A DNA stretch of 64,000 nt from Ahaetulla prasina (Eukaryota; Chordata; Lepidosauria; Squamata; Colubridae). The translations under genes and the position numbers were made by a program. The first letter of the stretch is position 1; every line of letters starts with the position of its first letter. The notes beneath the pieces were generated by a model. That model worked only from the letters and a program-made list of their open reading frames with translations. It made no database searches and had not been told where the DNA came from. Positions 10,936-22,145 of this stretch are shown here, piece by piece. Where the stretch lies: assembly GCF_028640845.1 (NCBI RefSeq), contig NC_080546.1, positions 31,951,020-32,015,019 on the forward strand. The letters run 5' to 3'.

Positions 10936-11659
10936 GATAAACTATTAAGGTTACTCAAGTATTAACTTTCACTGATGTATATTTTGAGTCATTATATATA
11001 TTTATTTAAATTACATATATGGCCATCCCTCTCCAGTAGTGATTCTGTTGTTTAATAAAATTATTGTCCCCAAAGTAAATTTCTAATAGAAATTTCAGTA
11101 TAATTAATGCAGAACTGAAGTGAATTGGTAGATGGAAATCTTCATTGTCCTTATGTACCGTACATAAGGAAGAACTCAGTGTGAATGAAGGCCATTAGCT
11201 AAAAACTGCAACTCTGGTAATGGTAATTAGCACCAGGAACTCCATTTCTCAGTGATGGTAAGGCATAGGGTCCGGCAGATACAATTGCCATTGTTGCGTG
11301 AATCCCACAGTCATGTGACTGCCATTTTCAACCTCCTCCTAGTTTCTCCATTGCTTGTTGGAAGCTGGCAATGAAGGCTCCAATTTTCATTCAAAGACAG
11401 TGGGACACTATGCATTGTAATTGTGGTCATCAATGCCCAAAGTGCATTTTTATGATTACAGGGATGCTTGTGACAGCTGCAATTATGAGAACATTTATTA
11501 TTCGTTATATTTATTTAATAGATTTATATGGCTGCACACAGTTACTCTGGGTGGAGTATGACATTAAAATTCAACAATATAAAAACCCCAGAAGCCTGCA
11601 GAAACTTCCTACAAGTATCCCTTGTTCAGTATCTTGGTAACTTCAGTCACTGTCATTGA

Positions 11660-11889
11660 TTGCCCCCGGATCTTTCTCTGAATGCAAATTCAGAGGAAGA
11701 GGGTGAGTTTGAGTCAGCAGAAGAAAGGACAGAGGAGAGTGTTAGTCAGGATCAGGGCTCGGAGAGTGCTAGCCTGCTGAAGCAGCCTCAGGTGGGTCAG
11801 TCAGACCAGCGAGAGGCTGAGGAAGGTGAGCCACAGCTTCAGCGAGTTGGCCAGGAAGCTCTAGGCAAGGATCAGGAGCAACTGCCACC
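11660..11889 (+). pseudogene. Acidic ORF of an unidentified element, interrupted
   Basis: Open frame of 76 codons before a hAT MITE breaks it at 11890. The peptide is rich in Glu, Gln and Ser (for example SEEEGEFESAEERTEESVSQ). When the two MITEs at 11890-12576 and 12634-12797, with one TSD copy each, are subtracted, the same frame continues through 12585-12633 and 12806-12833 and stops just after a third MITE. I cannot name the family. It may be a retroelement protein or a decayed host gene. No start codon or promoter can be supported. Confidence 0.4.
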
Positions 11890-12576
11890 CAGAAGTGGGT
11901 TTCACCAGGTTCTGATCAGTTCAACTCCTACCCTCAAAACAACGCTATAGAGCACTGCACACCAGAACAACTAGACACAAGAACAGGTTTTTCTCGAAGG
12001 CCATCACTCTGCTAAACAAATAATTCCATCAACACTGTCAAACTATTTACTGAATCTGCACTACTATTAATTTTTTCATAGTTCCCATCACCAATCTCTT
12101 TCCACTTATGACTGTATGACTGTAACTTGTTGCTGGCAATCCTTATGATTTATATTGATATACTGACCATCAATTGTGTTGTAAATATTGTACCTTGATG
12201 AACGTATCTTTTCTTTTATGTACACTGAGAGCATATGCACCAAGACAAATTCCTTGTGTGTCCAATCACACTTGGCCAATAAAAAATTCTATTCTATTCT
12301 ATTCAATTCAATTCTGAAGAACTGGTAGCAGAAATTTTAAGTAGTTCAGAGAACTGGTAGTAAAAATTCTGACTGGCCCCGCCCCCATCTATTCTCTGCC
12401 TCCCAAGTCCCAGCTGATTGGGAGGAAATGGGGATTTTTGCAGTACCCTTCCCCTGGAGTGGGGTGGGAATTGAGATTTTACAATATCCTTCCCCTGCCA
12501 TGCCCACCAAGCCATGTCACACCCACCAAGTCACACCCACAGAACCAGTAGTAAAAAAATTTGAAACCCACCACTG
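11890..12576 (-). mobile_element. hAT-type MITE split by an L3 LINE tail
   Basis: Left terminus CAGAAGTGGGTTTCACCAGG, right terminus TTTGAAACCCACCACTG. The exact 8-bp TSD CTGCCACC lies at 11882-11889 and 12577-12584. About 34 bp in, the MITE is interrupted by a LINE tail (11924-12313) and then resumes with GAACTGGTAGCAGAAATTTT. It belongs to the family seen at 15437, 17368, 32050 and 59404. Confidence 0.8.
11924..12313 (+). mobile_element. L3/CR1-type LINE 3' end with (ATTCT)n tail
   Basis: Contains the end of an RT ORF (a frame through ACCAGAACAACTAGACACAAG and on), then the 3' UTR phrase GAGAGCATATGCACCAAGAC and CACTTGGCCAATAAAAAATT. It finishes with three or four ATTCT/ATTCA units. The same tail in reverse lies at 3478-3600. 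(ATTCT)n-type tails on L3/CR1 LINEs are characteristic of snakes. Confidence 0.7.
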
Positions 12577-12633
12577 CTGCCACCTGTTAGCAATGTGGAG
12601 GAAGTGGAGTCCACACCACCTTCTCATTCAAGG

Positions 12634-12797
12634 TGGGGTGGATTCTTCTTACCTTTACTACCAGTTTGCAATGGGAGTGCATGCACTTCTGCGCATGCGC
12701 AGATTGTCAATGACATCCAGGCAGGTGGGCAGAGCCTCCTGCTGCTTTTACTACCAGTTCTCAAGAACCGGACCGAACCGGGAGCAACCCACCACTG
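12634..12797 (+). mobile_element. hAT-type MITE, second insertion in the acidic ORF
   Basis: Left end TGGGGTGGATTCTTCTTACC, right end GGGAGCAACCCACCACTG. The exact 8-bp TSD ATTCAAGG is at 12626-12633 and 12798-12805. The interior has TGCGCATGCGCA. Same family as 17728-17879. Confidence 0.8.
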
Positions 12798-12833
12798 ATT
12801 CAAGGAACGTAGAGCAGAGAGGAGACATTAGAC

Positions 12834-12961
12834 CAGGGGTGTCATACTCACGTCATCACACCATCATGTGAAGTTTCACGACTTTTTTCCCCTTCACTAA
12901 AACGGGGGTGAGTGTGGCCAGCACATGACGCATCCTGTGCCCTGCAAGTTTGTCTCCCCTA
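12834..12961 (+). mobile_element. hAT-type MITE, third insertion
   Basis: Starts CAGGGGTGTCATACTCA and ends AGTTTGTCTCCCCTA, an imperfect inverted match. The exact 8-bp TSD CATTAGAC is at 12826-12833 and 12962-12969. 128 bp, non-coding. Related to the copy at 7896-8018. Confidence 0.75.
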
Positions 12962-13153
12962 CATTAGACAATAATAAGTCTAACAGATAAGTTAGACTTA
13001 GTTTTAGATAAATTATATTCCTTTTGTAGACTCTTGAAAGTTCTGAAGCTATCATTACATAATAACTGACTGAGAGTGACGATTCTGTTATGAGCATATT
13101 CTCAAGAAAAAATGTGTCACCAACCTTTTTCAAATAAGAATGACTCCAGAGTA

Positions 13154-13505
13154 CAGATAGTCCTCCACTTACAAAAATTCATTTAGTGACCTTTGAAGTT
13201 ACAACAGCACTGAAAAAATGACTTATGACCATTTTTCACACTTATGACCATTGCAGCATCCCCAAGGTCACATGGTTTACATTTGGATGCTTTACAACCG
13301 ACTCACATTTATGATGGTTACAGTGTCCCGGAATCATCTGACTCCCTTTTGTGACCTTCTGATGAGCAAAATCAATGGGGAAACCAGGTTCACTTAACAA
13401 CTGTGTTACTAATTTAGGAAATTTAACCAATGTGGCAAGAAAAGTTGTAAAATGGGACAAAACTCACGTAACATATTTTTCACTTAACAACTTAAATGTT
13501 GGAGG
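13154..13505 (+). mobile_element. Mariner-type MITE copy 3
   Basis: Left terminus CAGATAGTCCTCCACTTAC preceded by TA (13152-13153). The body matches the family (GACCATTTTTCACACTTATG, CACATGGTTTACATTTGG, ACTCACGTAACA). The right terminus is degraded, running into GTTGGAGGGTTAAG, so the end is approximate. Confidence 0.6.
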
Positions 13506-13524
13506 GTTAAGAAGTGTGACAGAT

Positions 13525-13570
<46 letters not shown>
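13525..13570. repeat. (GATA)n microsatellite
   Basis: About eleven and a half uninterrupted GATA units, then a short degenerate extension (GATGGATGGACGGATGGATG) to 13598. GATA tracts are common in snakes (the Bkm-type repeat). This short array says nothing on its own about sex linkage. Confidence 0.95.
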
Positions 13571-13719
13571 GATGATAGATGGATGGACGGATGGATGCAT
13601 CTTAGTTTATGATAGCCAAAAATCAAGTGTAATCAAGTAGCATATTTTTGGACAAATTTTATTAGACATTTATTAGATTTATCAAATACTTATTAAATTA
13701 ATTAATTTGAATTAAATTT

Positions 13720-13870
13720 TATTTGAGAGTGACTGTGGCACAGCTACTCCTTCCCAGTTCAACTCACTTCACAAGGTTGTTGGCAAAATAGGAGGAAGAA
13801 TGTGTGTCGATATATCTGTAAAAATAAAGGCAGGAAATAAATAAAACAATAAACAATAAACAAACAGACA
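13720..13870 (+). mobile_element. SINE fragment with A-rich tail
   Basis: Contains GTGACTGTGGCACAGC, then CAACTCACTTCACAAGGTTG and AATAGGAGGAAGAATG, then AAATAAATAAAACAATAAAC repeats. This is the body and tail of the SINE family at 10700-10935; the tRNA head is reduced. Confidence 0.5.
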
Positions 13871-15436
13871 AACAAATAAATAAATGACATCAGCTTTCAT
13901 GCATCTGATGATAAATATAATTAAACAAAATAATAATTAAATTTGTTAATCAGAAAACATGCTACCAGACTTTCAATTTCTAGTTTCTCATGACAAGAAA
14001 AATCAAATTTAAATTCTCCAACTAGTAAGACCCAGATCTGTCTAGTTACTTTCAGTGCTGAAAAAGTAACTAAATTCCAAATAATTAGTGCCCCTCATTG
14101 GTCAAGTTCTATCAATCAGGTGTCATTTATTGTCTGAAGTTTGGGATTGTTACATGAATTCAGATTGAGCAGGATGATTTAGTCTGGGTAATATATCCTG
14201 TATGCCATTCTTACCTATCTAGCTGTTAAAATCTCAGCTCAAAATTTAACAAAGATATTAGATAATAAATTGTGCACTAAATAGAATATTACTGGCCTTT
14301 AAAATTACAGTAATATGAGCATCATAGAGTAAAACTGGTAGAACTTGATTTTCATAAGATGTTATGACATCTTGTTTCATAACAAATATACAAACTACTT
14401 TCTCCTGAAATTTAATTAATGCATTTTTAATTTTTTGGTAAATTGGAAAGCAAATGTATTGCGTGATTTTATTTACTTAATTCATATAATTTCATACTTC
14501 ATACTTGCACTTACTTTTGAAATACAGACATATTTTTTAAAAGCAGCAGTAACAGATAAAGAATACAGAATAGAATTATTTATTGTTGGAAATGGGGACT
14601 TAAGATTTCCGTTAAGCCTCATTTAAGGAATTTGGCTCAAGCCACATTCAGAAAGCTAATAAAACAGCATTTCCAGTCTACTTGTATTAGACTTCATCTG
14701 TCATAATCCTCAGCCATGATGTTTAATACATCTAGAAGGCACGGAGGAAAGAAATGAAATATAGAGCTAAAGCAGTTTTCCACCATACCTTTGCAGCTGC
14801 AACTATTATCTATAACTTGATGGGTGTGCATGCTATTTAAGACAAAAATGATAAGATCCTGGCCTAAGGATCTTTCAGTCTAGTAAAGACATGCAGCACA
14901 AGTGTAAACATTAAACCACAAAATGGGAGTGGGACCAGTTAGGAGAGAACCTTGAAAATTTATCTTTGAGTCATCAAAGAGTTGGAAGGAATCCATCAAC
15001 CGAATCTTTGAGCTATTACACATTTTAAATAGGCAAGATGAAATCATGAATAATGAGTTCCTCCACAGGCTCTGCTGAAACAGGAGTAATGATGCGGGAA
15101 CAACTTCCAAATCATTGTGCTAGTGCATATCAAGAAGCTTCTGCAACTCAATGTTTCTACTCATTTACAATTCCCTAGAAGCAATTGCATCCATTAGAAT
15201 CTGGCCAAAACCATCCACCAATATTCTTGTTCTAAATCTACATGAAACTCCCTTTCACCCATCCTTCTTCCACTCAGGTATGTTTTGTGATTAGCTTTCA
15301 CTAGGAGCATTGGGATTTCCATATGGTATCAGTAATTTGATCTCCCAAAGCTACTATCTTGACATAGCTAGCCAAGAACATATAAAGTATTATCAGGCAG
15401 ATGGAAAGTAGATAAACTTCCACAAATGGTTTAAGA
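13871..15436. other. Stretch with no recognised feature
   Basis: AT-rich. The open frames here are short and have neither splice signals nor recognisable protein character. Confidence 0.45.
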
Positions 15437-15783
15437 CAGTGGTGGGTTTCAATTTTTTTTACTACCGGTTCTGTGGATGTGCCTTGGTGGGCATGGAATG
15501 GCTTGGTGGGCATGGCTTGGTGGGCGTGGCAGGGAAAGATACTATAAATCTTCATTCCCACCCCACTCCAGGGGAAGGATACTGTAAAATCTCCATTCCC
15601 TCCCCACTCCAGGGGAAGATTACTGCAAAATCCCCATTTCCTCCCAATTAGCTGGGACTTGGGAGGCAGAGAATAAATGGGGGCAGGGCCAGTCAGAATT
15701 TTTACTACTGGTTCTCAGAACTACTCAAAATTTCCGCTACAGGTTCTCCAGAACTAGTCAGAACCTGCTGAAATCCATCTCTG
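15437..15783 (+). mobile_element. hAT-type MITE, complete
   Basis: Begins CAGTGGTGGGTTTCAATTTT and ends GCTGAAATCCATCTCTG. The exact 8-bp TSD GTTTAAGA is at 15429-15436 and 15784-15791. 347 bp. It holds a triplicated block of about 50 bp (GGGGAAGGATACTGTAAAATCTCCATTCC-type). This is the clearest complete member of its family here. Confidence 0.85.
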
Positions 15784-17367
15784 GTTTAAGAGCTGAATCA
15801 TTCCATACCAACAGTGAACTGCCAGAATGTTTGAACTGGGGACTAGAAGGAAGGGTATTCCTGTTTTTAACCATATTTATATGAATTGTTGTGAACCACC
15901 TAAAGTTATTGTATGAGATATGCAGTCACATAAATCCTGTAAATAAGTAAGTAAGTAAATAAGTAAGTAACCATGGCCTATTTGTAAGATTATTTTTGTT
16001 TCTATAAAACTCATTTTATTCTATCACAATTGTATGTATTTAGCCTCATTTATTTGACAAAGGAAGCAATTTGAAAAGGGATAAAGAACAAGGCAGCTTA
16101 TACGCATCTGTTTCAATGTTTTTCCTCTGATAATTTCCATAATACATTGGAAAAGGCTAGGAGAAGGCAATGGAACACCTTCCGTAATGTTCAAATTAGC
16201 AGAAGTCAAACTCAGTATAAAAACTTTACCTTTTAAATATATGTGACCGAATCTAGTTCATGAACGCAATGTATAGGAAAGATGCCACCTGATCCAGAAT
16301 CTACTTATTAAAATGTCTAAATAAAAACCCTCCTCCAAAGTACAAATAGATTAAAATGGTGCATCAATGCACACATGTGCACAGCTATCCACACACAGGG
16401 AATACATGCAAATTCTTCTGAAAAAAAAAAAGGACAAGACTCTGCTCTCCTTGTGTGTGGCGATTCTAATCTATCTAATGGTTACCACTTGAATGAATAA
16501 AAAATGAAATTGGAATTGCTATCTAATTCATCAGTAAGTGTTGTATTATGTATTGGTTCCCATAGTTACATAGTGAGTCACTTTAAATTATTTTAGAGAT
16601 GATGAAATCTATGTTAATATACAAATATTCTTCCAGGAAGAACTGGGGTTTGATAAAGATATTGATAGGTAGGAAACATTGACTGTCGTAAGAAAGTACA
16701 CAATCACCTCTTTCATTACATTGATGAAATTGTCAAAGCCTCACAGTTCATTCAAGGCAGAAAAGGAAAATCACCCATTTGTTCCAGAGAAATAATATTC
16801 TATGTACACAGCACAGTGAGGTAAAAATATACTCTAGTTTTATTCATATAATACACTACATCAAAAATCATGACTTGCAAACCACAGCGATTAAACTATA
16901 ACCCAACAAACCACATTATAATTTAGCATGTTGTATGAATTAGGCTATCATATTAAGCCATGTTATATTTTGGTATATTACATTATGTGACCAAAGTAAT
17001 TTTCCTGTCTTAATCATAGTTTATGATTTACTATTGTGCAAATGTGGCCATTTATAGTACTGTTTTCTCTCTTGCTCGCTCTCTATCATACACACATATA
17101 TGCCTTCTTCCAATTAATATTTATTTTTTTCTTCTTCTATCTGAGTAGAAATTACTTAAGGACAAAGTTAACAGTATGCAGTTACATATTAAGTAATGTA
17201 CAAGAAGTGGATGCATATCAAGAACTGACACGAAGCTAGCAGATCTTGATTAAACAAAGACATTCATTTTACGTCATGGTCTCTTTGTCAGTCTCCTGAG
17301 CAAACAAAATGTCTCACTTTAATCTTACCTTCTTGTTTCTGAGCTGCAAGTTTCTTTGGCATACAAG
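15784..17367. other. Stretch with no recognised feature
   Basis: Apart from a small GTAAGTAAGTAAATAAGTAA tract at 15947-15970, nothing is recognised. No supported exons. Confidence 0.45.
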
Positions 17368-17642
17368 CAGGAGTGAAATCCAGCAGGTTCAGACGGGTTC
17401 TGGAGAACCGGTAGTGGAAATTTTGAACCGTTCGGAGAACCAGCAAATACCATCTCTTGCTGGCCCCAGAGTGGGCTGGAAATGGAAATTTTGCAATATC
17501 CTTCCCCGGGAGTGGGGTGGAAATGGAGATTTTGCAGTATCCTTCTCTTGCCGCGCCCACCAAGCCACGCCCACCAAGCATACCATGCCCACCAAGCCAT
17601 GCCCACAGAACTGGTAGTAAAAAAAATTTGATTTCACCACTG
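17368..17642 (-). mobile_element. hAT-type MITE
   Basis: Ends CAGGAGTGAAATCCAGC and TTTGATTTCACCACTG. The flanking 8-mers CATACAAG and CATACAAA differ at one position. Reverse orientation relative to 15437-15783. Confidence 0.75.
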
Positions 17643-17727
17643 CATACAAACCATCATTTTAGGCTTGAAGGAAAAGAAAGTTGCAGTATTGTATCATAAG
17701 ACAAAATGTTTTTAAAAGGATGTGCAT

Positions 17728-17879
17728 CAGGGGTGGGTTCTACTTACCTTTACTACCAGTTTGCATCGTGCCCGCGTGCGGATCACTTTTGATGAAGTTT
17801 GGGTCAGTGGGCGGAGCCTCCCGCCGGTTTTACTACTGGTTCTATAGAACTGATCTGAACTGGGGGCAACCCACCACTG
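17728..17879 (+). mobile_element. hAT-type MITE (CAGGGGTGGGTTCTAC family)
   Basis: Starts CAGGGGTGGGTTCTACTTAC and ends GGGGGCAACCCACCACTG. The 8-bp flanks ATGTGCAT and ATGTGTAT have one mismatch. 152 bp with a GC-rich centre (GGGCGGAGCCTCCCGCCGG). Confidence 0.8.
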
Positions 17880-18432
17880 ATGTGTATGGATACATAATCT
17901 TTGTGTTTGTGCATACAGACATATTTAAAACAGAAGTCAATATCATGTGTAAGTATGTATTCATGCATAAGACAAAAAACATCAATCTTGCAATATGTAC
18001 TTCTCAAGAACTTATTAAAAGAAATTAGGTACAGAGTATTAAAAATCTTGATTGTGTAGAAAACATTGCATTGTTATTTTCTTGGCAGCCATGCAAAGGT
18101 ATTGCCTCACTGCCTCCTCCCAATCTAATCTATAGCTCTGGGATTTCCTGATAAGTCAAGGTACTAATCCAGAGCAAACCTGTAACCTGTCTAACTTTTT
18201 CAAAGTCACCAAACCACACCCCAAAAGTCTTGTAGCTGTCTTAAAACAGCCTTGCTAACCTATACTTGAGAATTCCCAGCCAACAGACCACTTTATCATC
18301 CTGACTGGAACTGGAAGACTCACAACTATTACATTGGGAGGATAAGAACCTAGCAAAAGCTGCTTTAGCATCTAATTGACTGGGGTAGCCATACTTATCT
18401 CCATGGAATAATTCAATTTTCTGGGTTTCCAC

Positions 18433-18634
18433 CAGTGGTGGGTTTCTACCGGTTCAGCCCAGTTTGGGTGAACTGCTAGCAGCAGTAGGAGGCTCCGCCC
18501 ACCCACCCGGATGTCATCATGGATGCTCTGGGCATGTGCGGAAGGTTCTGCACATGCTTAGAAGCGCCATATGTGAGCGAAGTGAGCACGCTTAGTTCTG
18601 AACCGGTAGCGAAGGTATGTGAAACCCACTACTG
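18433..18634 (+). mobile_element. hAT-type MITE, exact TSD
   Basis: Left end CAGTGGTGGGTTTCTACCGG, right end GTGAAACCCACTACTG. The exact TSD GTTTCCAC is at 18425-18432 and 18635-18642. 202 bp; same family as 9137-9309. Confidence 0.85.
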
Positions 18635-18662
18635 GTTTCCACGCTGAACCAAAAATTAACTA

Positions 18663-19004
18663 CAGGCAATCCTCAACTTACAACCACAAATGAGCCCAAA
18701 ATTTCTATTGTTAAATGAAACGTTTGTTAAGTGAATTCTCCTTCATTTTACGACATGTCTTGCCACAGTGAATCACTGCAGTTGACTTTGCTTGTCAAAA
18801 GGTTGCAAAAGTTGATCACATGACCCCAGGATACTGAATAGTCATAAGTATGAACTGGTTGCCAAGCATCTGAATTTTGATCACATGATCATGGGTATAC
18901 TGCAAAGGTTGTAATTGTGAAAAATGGTCAGAAGTCACTTTTTTCAAAGCCATTGTAACTTTGAAAGGTCACAAAATGAACTATTGTAAGTTGAGGACTA
19001 CCTG
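18663..19004 (-). mobile_element. Mariner-type MITE copy 4, complete
   Basis: Terminal repeats CAGGCAATCCTCAACTTAC and GTAAGTTGAGGACTACCTG. TA lies on both sides (18661-18662, 19005-19006). This is the cleanest complete copy in the window and fixes the family's ends. Confidence 0.75.
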
Positions 19005-19826
19005 TACAAAGGCTGGCTTTGTATAACTGATTTATAAACCAGCCAACCACATTTTAGGTGAACACACCTTGGAATTTGTTTAACCTATGAATTGATGAAG
19101 AAAACAGTCCCACCAAATGGGGCAGCCAAAAAGTGATCTAGAATGGTGCCAGAATCCAAAAATGATCCTTTGTCCTTTGCTGGAGACATGTGAAATTCCA
19201 ATAAAGTTAAAGAATATTAGAGGAGGGGAATGAGATCATAACTATATTTATATAACACATGCCTATCCATAATAAACCATTGCTGGTTCAGCCTGGTATT
19301 CTGAAAAGCACATTGAGTAATAAACAAATCCTATCAGCTAGGTTGACCTAAGATGTGAGTGGGTACACAATGGCTCAGGTTTTTATGCCAATACTGTCTC
19401 TTGAATGGTCAACAAGGAATAATACAGAGACTGTCCATATGGAAGAATTTCTAATTGCCTACAGAAACAGAGTTAGAAGTGGGCTTATAAAGACTGAGGG
19501 AAGGATTAAAATAGATACGGTAATTCAAACAGAAAATGGAGCAGAATTCCTGAAAGGTTCTCTACCTTGTCTTTCTATAACTGAAATTCTGTTTTATCTC
19601 AGGAAAATGAAAATCATAATTTATTTTTTCACATATTTCTCTATTTTGACAGCCCTCATAATTCTTTCAAGATTACTGTTCTAGAAAAGGATGTTGAGCA
19701 ATTTCTCCTTTCACATAAAATTAAGAATGGAAGGGAACATCAGATTTCGTAACTCATTCACAATTTTAGGAAAGTAGTATTTTAATGTGGAAACAGATTG
19801 TCAAAGATTCAACAGAGGTTCTATAT
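19005..19826. other. Stretch with no recognised feature
   Basis: A 109-codon open frame (19355-19684) is AT-rich with no domain I recognise and no splice or start context. I do not call it a gene. Confidence 0.4.
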
Positions 19827-19945
19827 CAGGGGTGTTAAACTGGCAGCCCATGGGCCGGATGTGTCACACGCAGGTCACGCCCACCCCAGCTCCGCAAAGG
19901 GAAAAAACGTCACAAAACATCACATGATGGTGGCGGGAAATCCCC
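19827..19945 (+). mobile_element. hAT-type MITE, 5' part
   Basis: Starts CAGGGGTGTTAAACTGG and continues GCCCATGGGCCGGATGTGTC and CAGCTCCGCAAAGGGAAAAA. This matches the reversed copy at 10546-10655. The far end is not clear. Confidence 0.55.
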
Positions 19946-22123
19946 TAGGAGACCTGCTTGGGGCCTGGGATGCCAGATGGCTGCCAGTTTTGCCTGGTAT
20001 GCGGAAAAAGTAGTTGAGGAAACTATGTGAAAAATGGGCTTTGCTAAGAGATGAGAATAGGAAACAAATTTGGCTAAATAAAGGTACTTAAAAGAAAAGG
20101 GAAATATATAAATAGGAATGTTTGGGTTTTTGTTTTGTTTACTTGTTTGTCTCTTTCTCTGTCTTCTATGGAACCACGTGGTATGTCTGTTAAGATTTGT
20201 GCCTTCCCTAATTTAACTGAGATGTATGGCGGGAATGATCAGTGTGTGTGTAAATCTCAGTTTTGTTTTCCTCTCTTTGTCCTCCTTGTTTTTTATGTGC
20301 GTATGTCTGTCTTTGTGGGCCCTTAAGATAATTGTAACTGTAAAATGTATCTGATCTCTAGAGACAAGAATTTTAAATTGTTAGAGAAAAAGAAAAGGTT
20401 GAAGCAATGAAAATGGGGAAGAGAGAGAGAAAAAAAAAGAAAGAGCCTTTTTCCTGTCTTTGTCCGGCCAACAAAACAGTAAAGAGGACTTTTCATCCTA
20501 TTTCTGTTTTTTTCTCTCCTTCCCTCTCTTTATCTTAAAGTAACAACTCAAGTTTATGAGGAAATGTTTTAAGTTCACTTACAAGAGAAAAAAAATTCAG
20601 TCTTGCATTTACTGTGTGTTTAAATTATTTTACCTGTTCATCCTCTTCCTGAAGCATGTGAATCCAGTTTTTTTCTTTCTCATCAGTTGTGTCTCCATTT
20701 TGTTGAAACTGCATTATCTTTTAGTAACTGCAATATTGATGTGTTGTTTCTTTTCAAACTCTGCCTTCAAGATATCTACCCCCCCCCCTTTTAATCCTGT
20801 TACAATGCCTTTCCTGAGAAGATTACCCACAAAATGGGGAGGAGATCCTGTTCTAATGTCTTTCAGCCCTGAAAAGATGACTCTGCAACTGTGGAAGCAG
20901 AGCACATGGTTCCAGATGCTGCCCCCAGAGGAGACCTTCCATTTGTTGGAGCCAGGAATTGAGTTTGAATCCAGCCCCACTGAAAGCCATCACAGCAATC
21001 AGAGTGGAGCAGACCTTCCAAGCCTGACTAACCAGCTTTATTACCAAGCATGCTACCCAGCAGACATGAAAAAAGGGACCCTGAGATGTACAAATAAAGA
21101 CTAAAAGACTTTTTTCAATCCCCAGAAGACAACTGGAAAGACTATGGGGGAGGTGGAAAATTCATTGTGAGGTTTTCTGTCTTGTCTTCTTTATATTGTA
21201 ATCAGTCTAAAGTACTCATGTAAGGATTGTATTTGAGTGGCTACCACAGCAAGTTCTGAACATGTTAGATTTCTGTCTGGTGGGAGGGAAATATGTCCAA
21301 AATGTTTGTATTGCCTGTATTGTAAAAGTAGCTGCATACACAGGCACACACAGAGAGACACACCATTCAGAATTAGACTGAAACTATTCCCTTCACTTAC
21401 CTCCACACAAGGCTTCTCCTAGGTTGATTTTTGCTCTGTGGCACTAAAAGCCCAAGGAGTCAGATCTCCCTGCTAATTCCGTGGGGGAAGGGCATTCCCC
21501 TCAGGCAATTCCTCTCTTGAAGAGATAGCAGAAAAAGTGATATCCAAAACCCAAGCCCTGACTGACTCACAAATGATGCTGCCCAGTTGCCCAGTAAAGC
21601 AAGATATGTTGCACTGGTGGTTTCATGAGTAGAAGTCCCAGGGCTCATTGTGTGTAATTTTTAAAAAAGAAAAAAAGAAAGAAAGGAAAAAGCCTGGATT
21701 GCACACTGATTAACCTTAATTTTGACTAAAAAAAATCTGGATGCACTAAAGTAAGAGCTAGGGCAGGTTCAGTAACCAACCCTTGGAAATGGGCAGCCTG
21801 TAATTTAAAGGAAAACCATGGCTGTGAAAATTTTGGGATGTGTGCTTGCTTGAAACCTGACTGGAAGCTCACAGAAAGTGATATCTAACAGCTGAAATTA
21901 ATTGGCATAGAAAATTGGATACTGTAAAATTCTTACCAGAACTTTTCCCCTGGCTGCTAGACCTTCATGGTTGAAAGCTTTTGGGAGCCACTGAAGGAAT
22001 CTTTTTTCTGTTGTCTCTATCAATGGCTTCCTTTGCATCAGAAAAATTAAAAGCACCCATCAAGCCTCCCTGATTTGATCAATTTTAATTTTTTGCCAAG
22101 AGCATGTTTCAAAACTCACGTTT
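19946..22123. other. Possible internal remnant of an LTR element
   Basis: Lies directly upstream of the polypurine tract and LTR at 22124-22635, so it would be the 3' internal part if that element is not solo. A 182-codon open frame runs at 20556-21104 on the plus strand; its first half is hydrophobic and its second half polar. I recognise no retroviral domain in it. Nothing here is firmly assignable. Confidence 0.25.
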
Positions 22124-22145
22124 TGAAAAAAAAAAAAGTAGGGAT
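22124..22145 (+). other. Polypurine tract upstream of LTR
   Basis: A run of A residues followed by GTAGGGA lies immediately before the putative TG of the LTR. This is the position and composition of the primer site for plus-strand synthesis in LTR elements. Confidence 0.45.

Noticed and set aside
20556..21104. 182-codon plus-strand ORF as a host gene
   Set aside because: No recognised domain and no splice context. It lies next to a candidate LTR and might be element remnant; evidence is insufficient for a CDS call.
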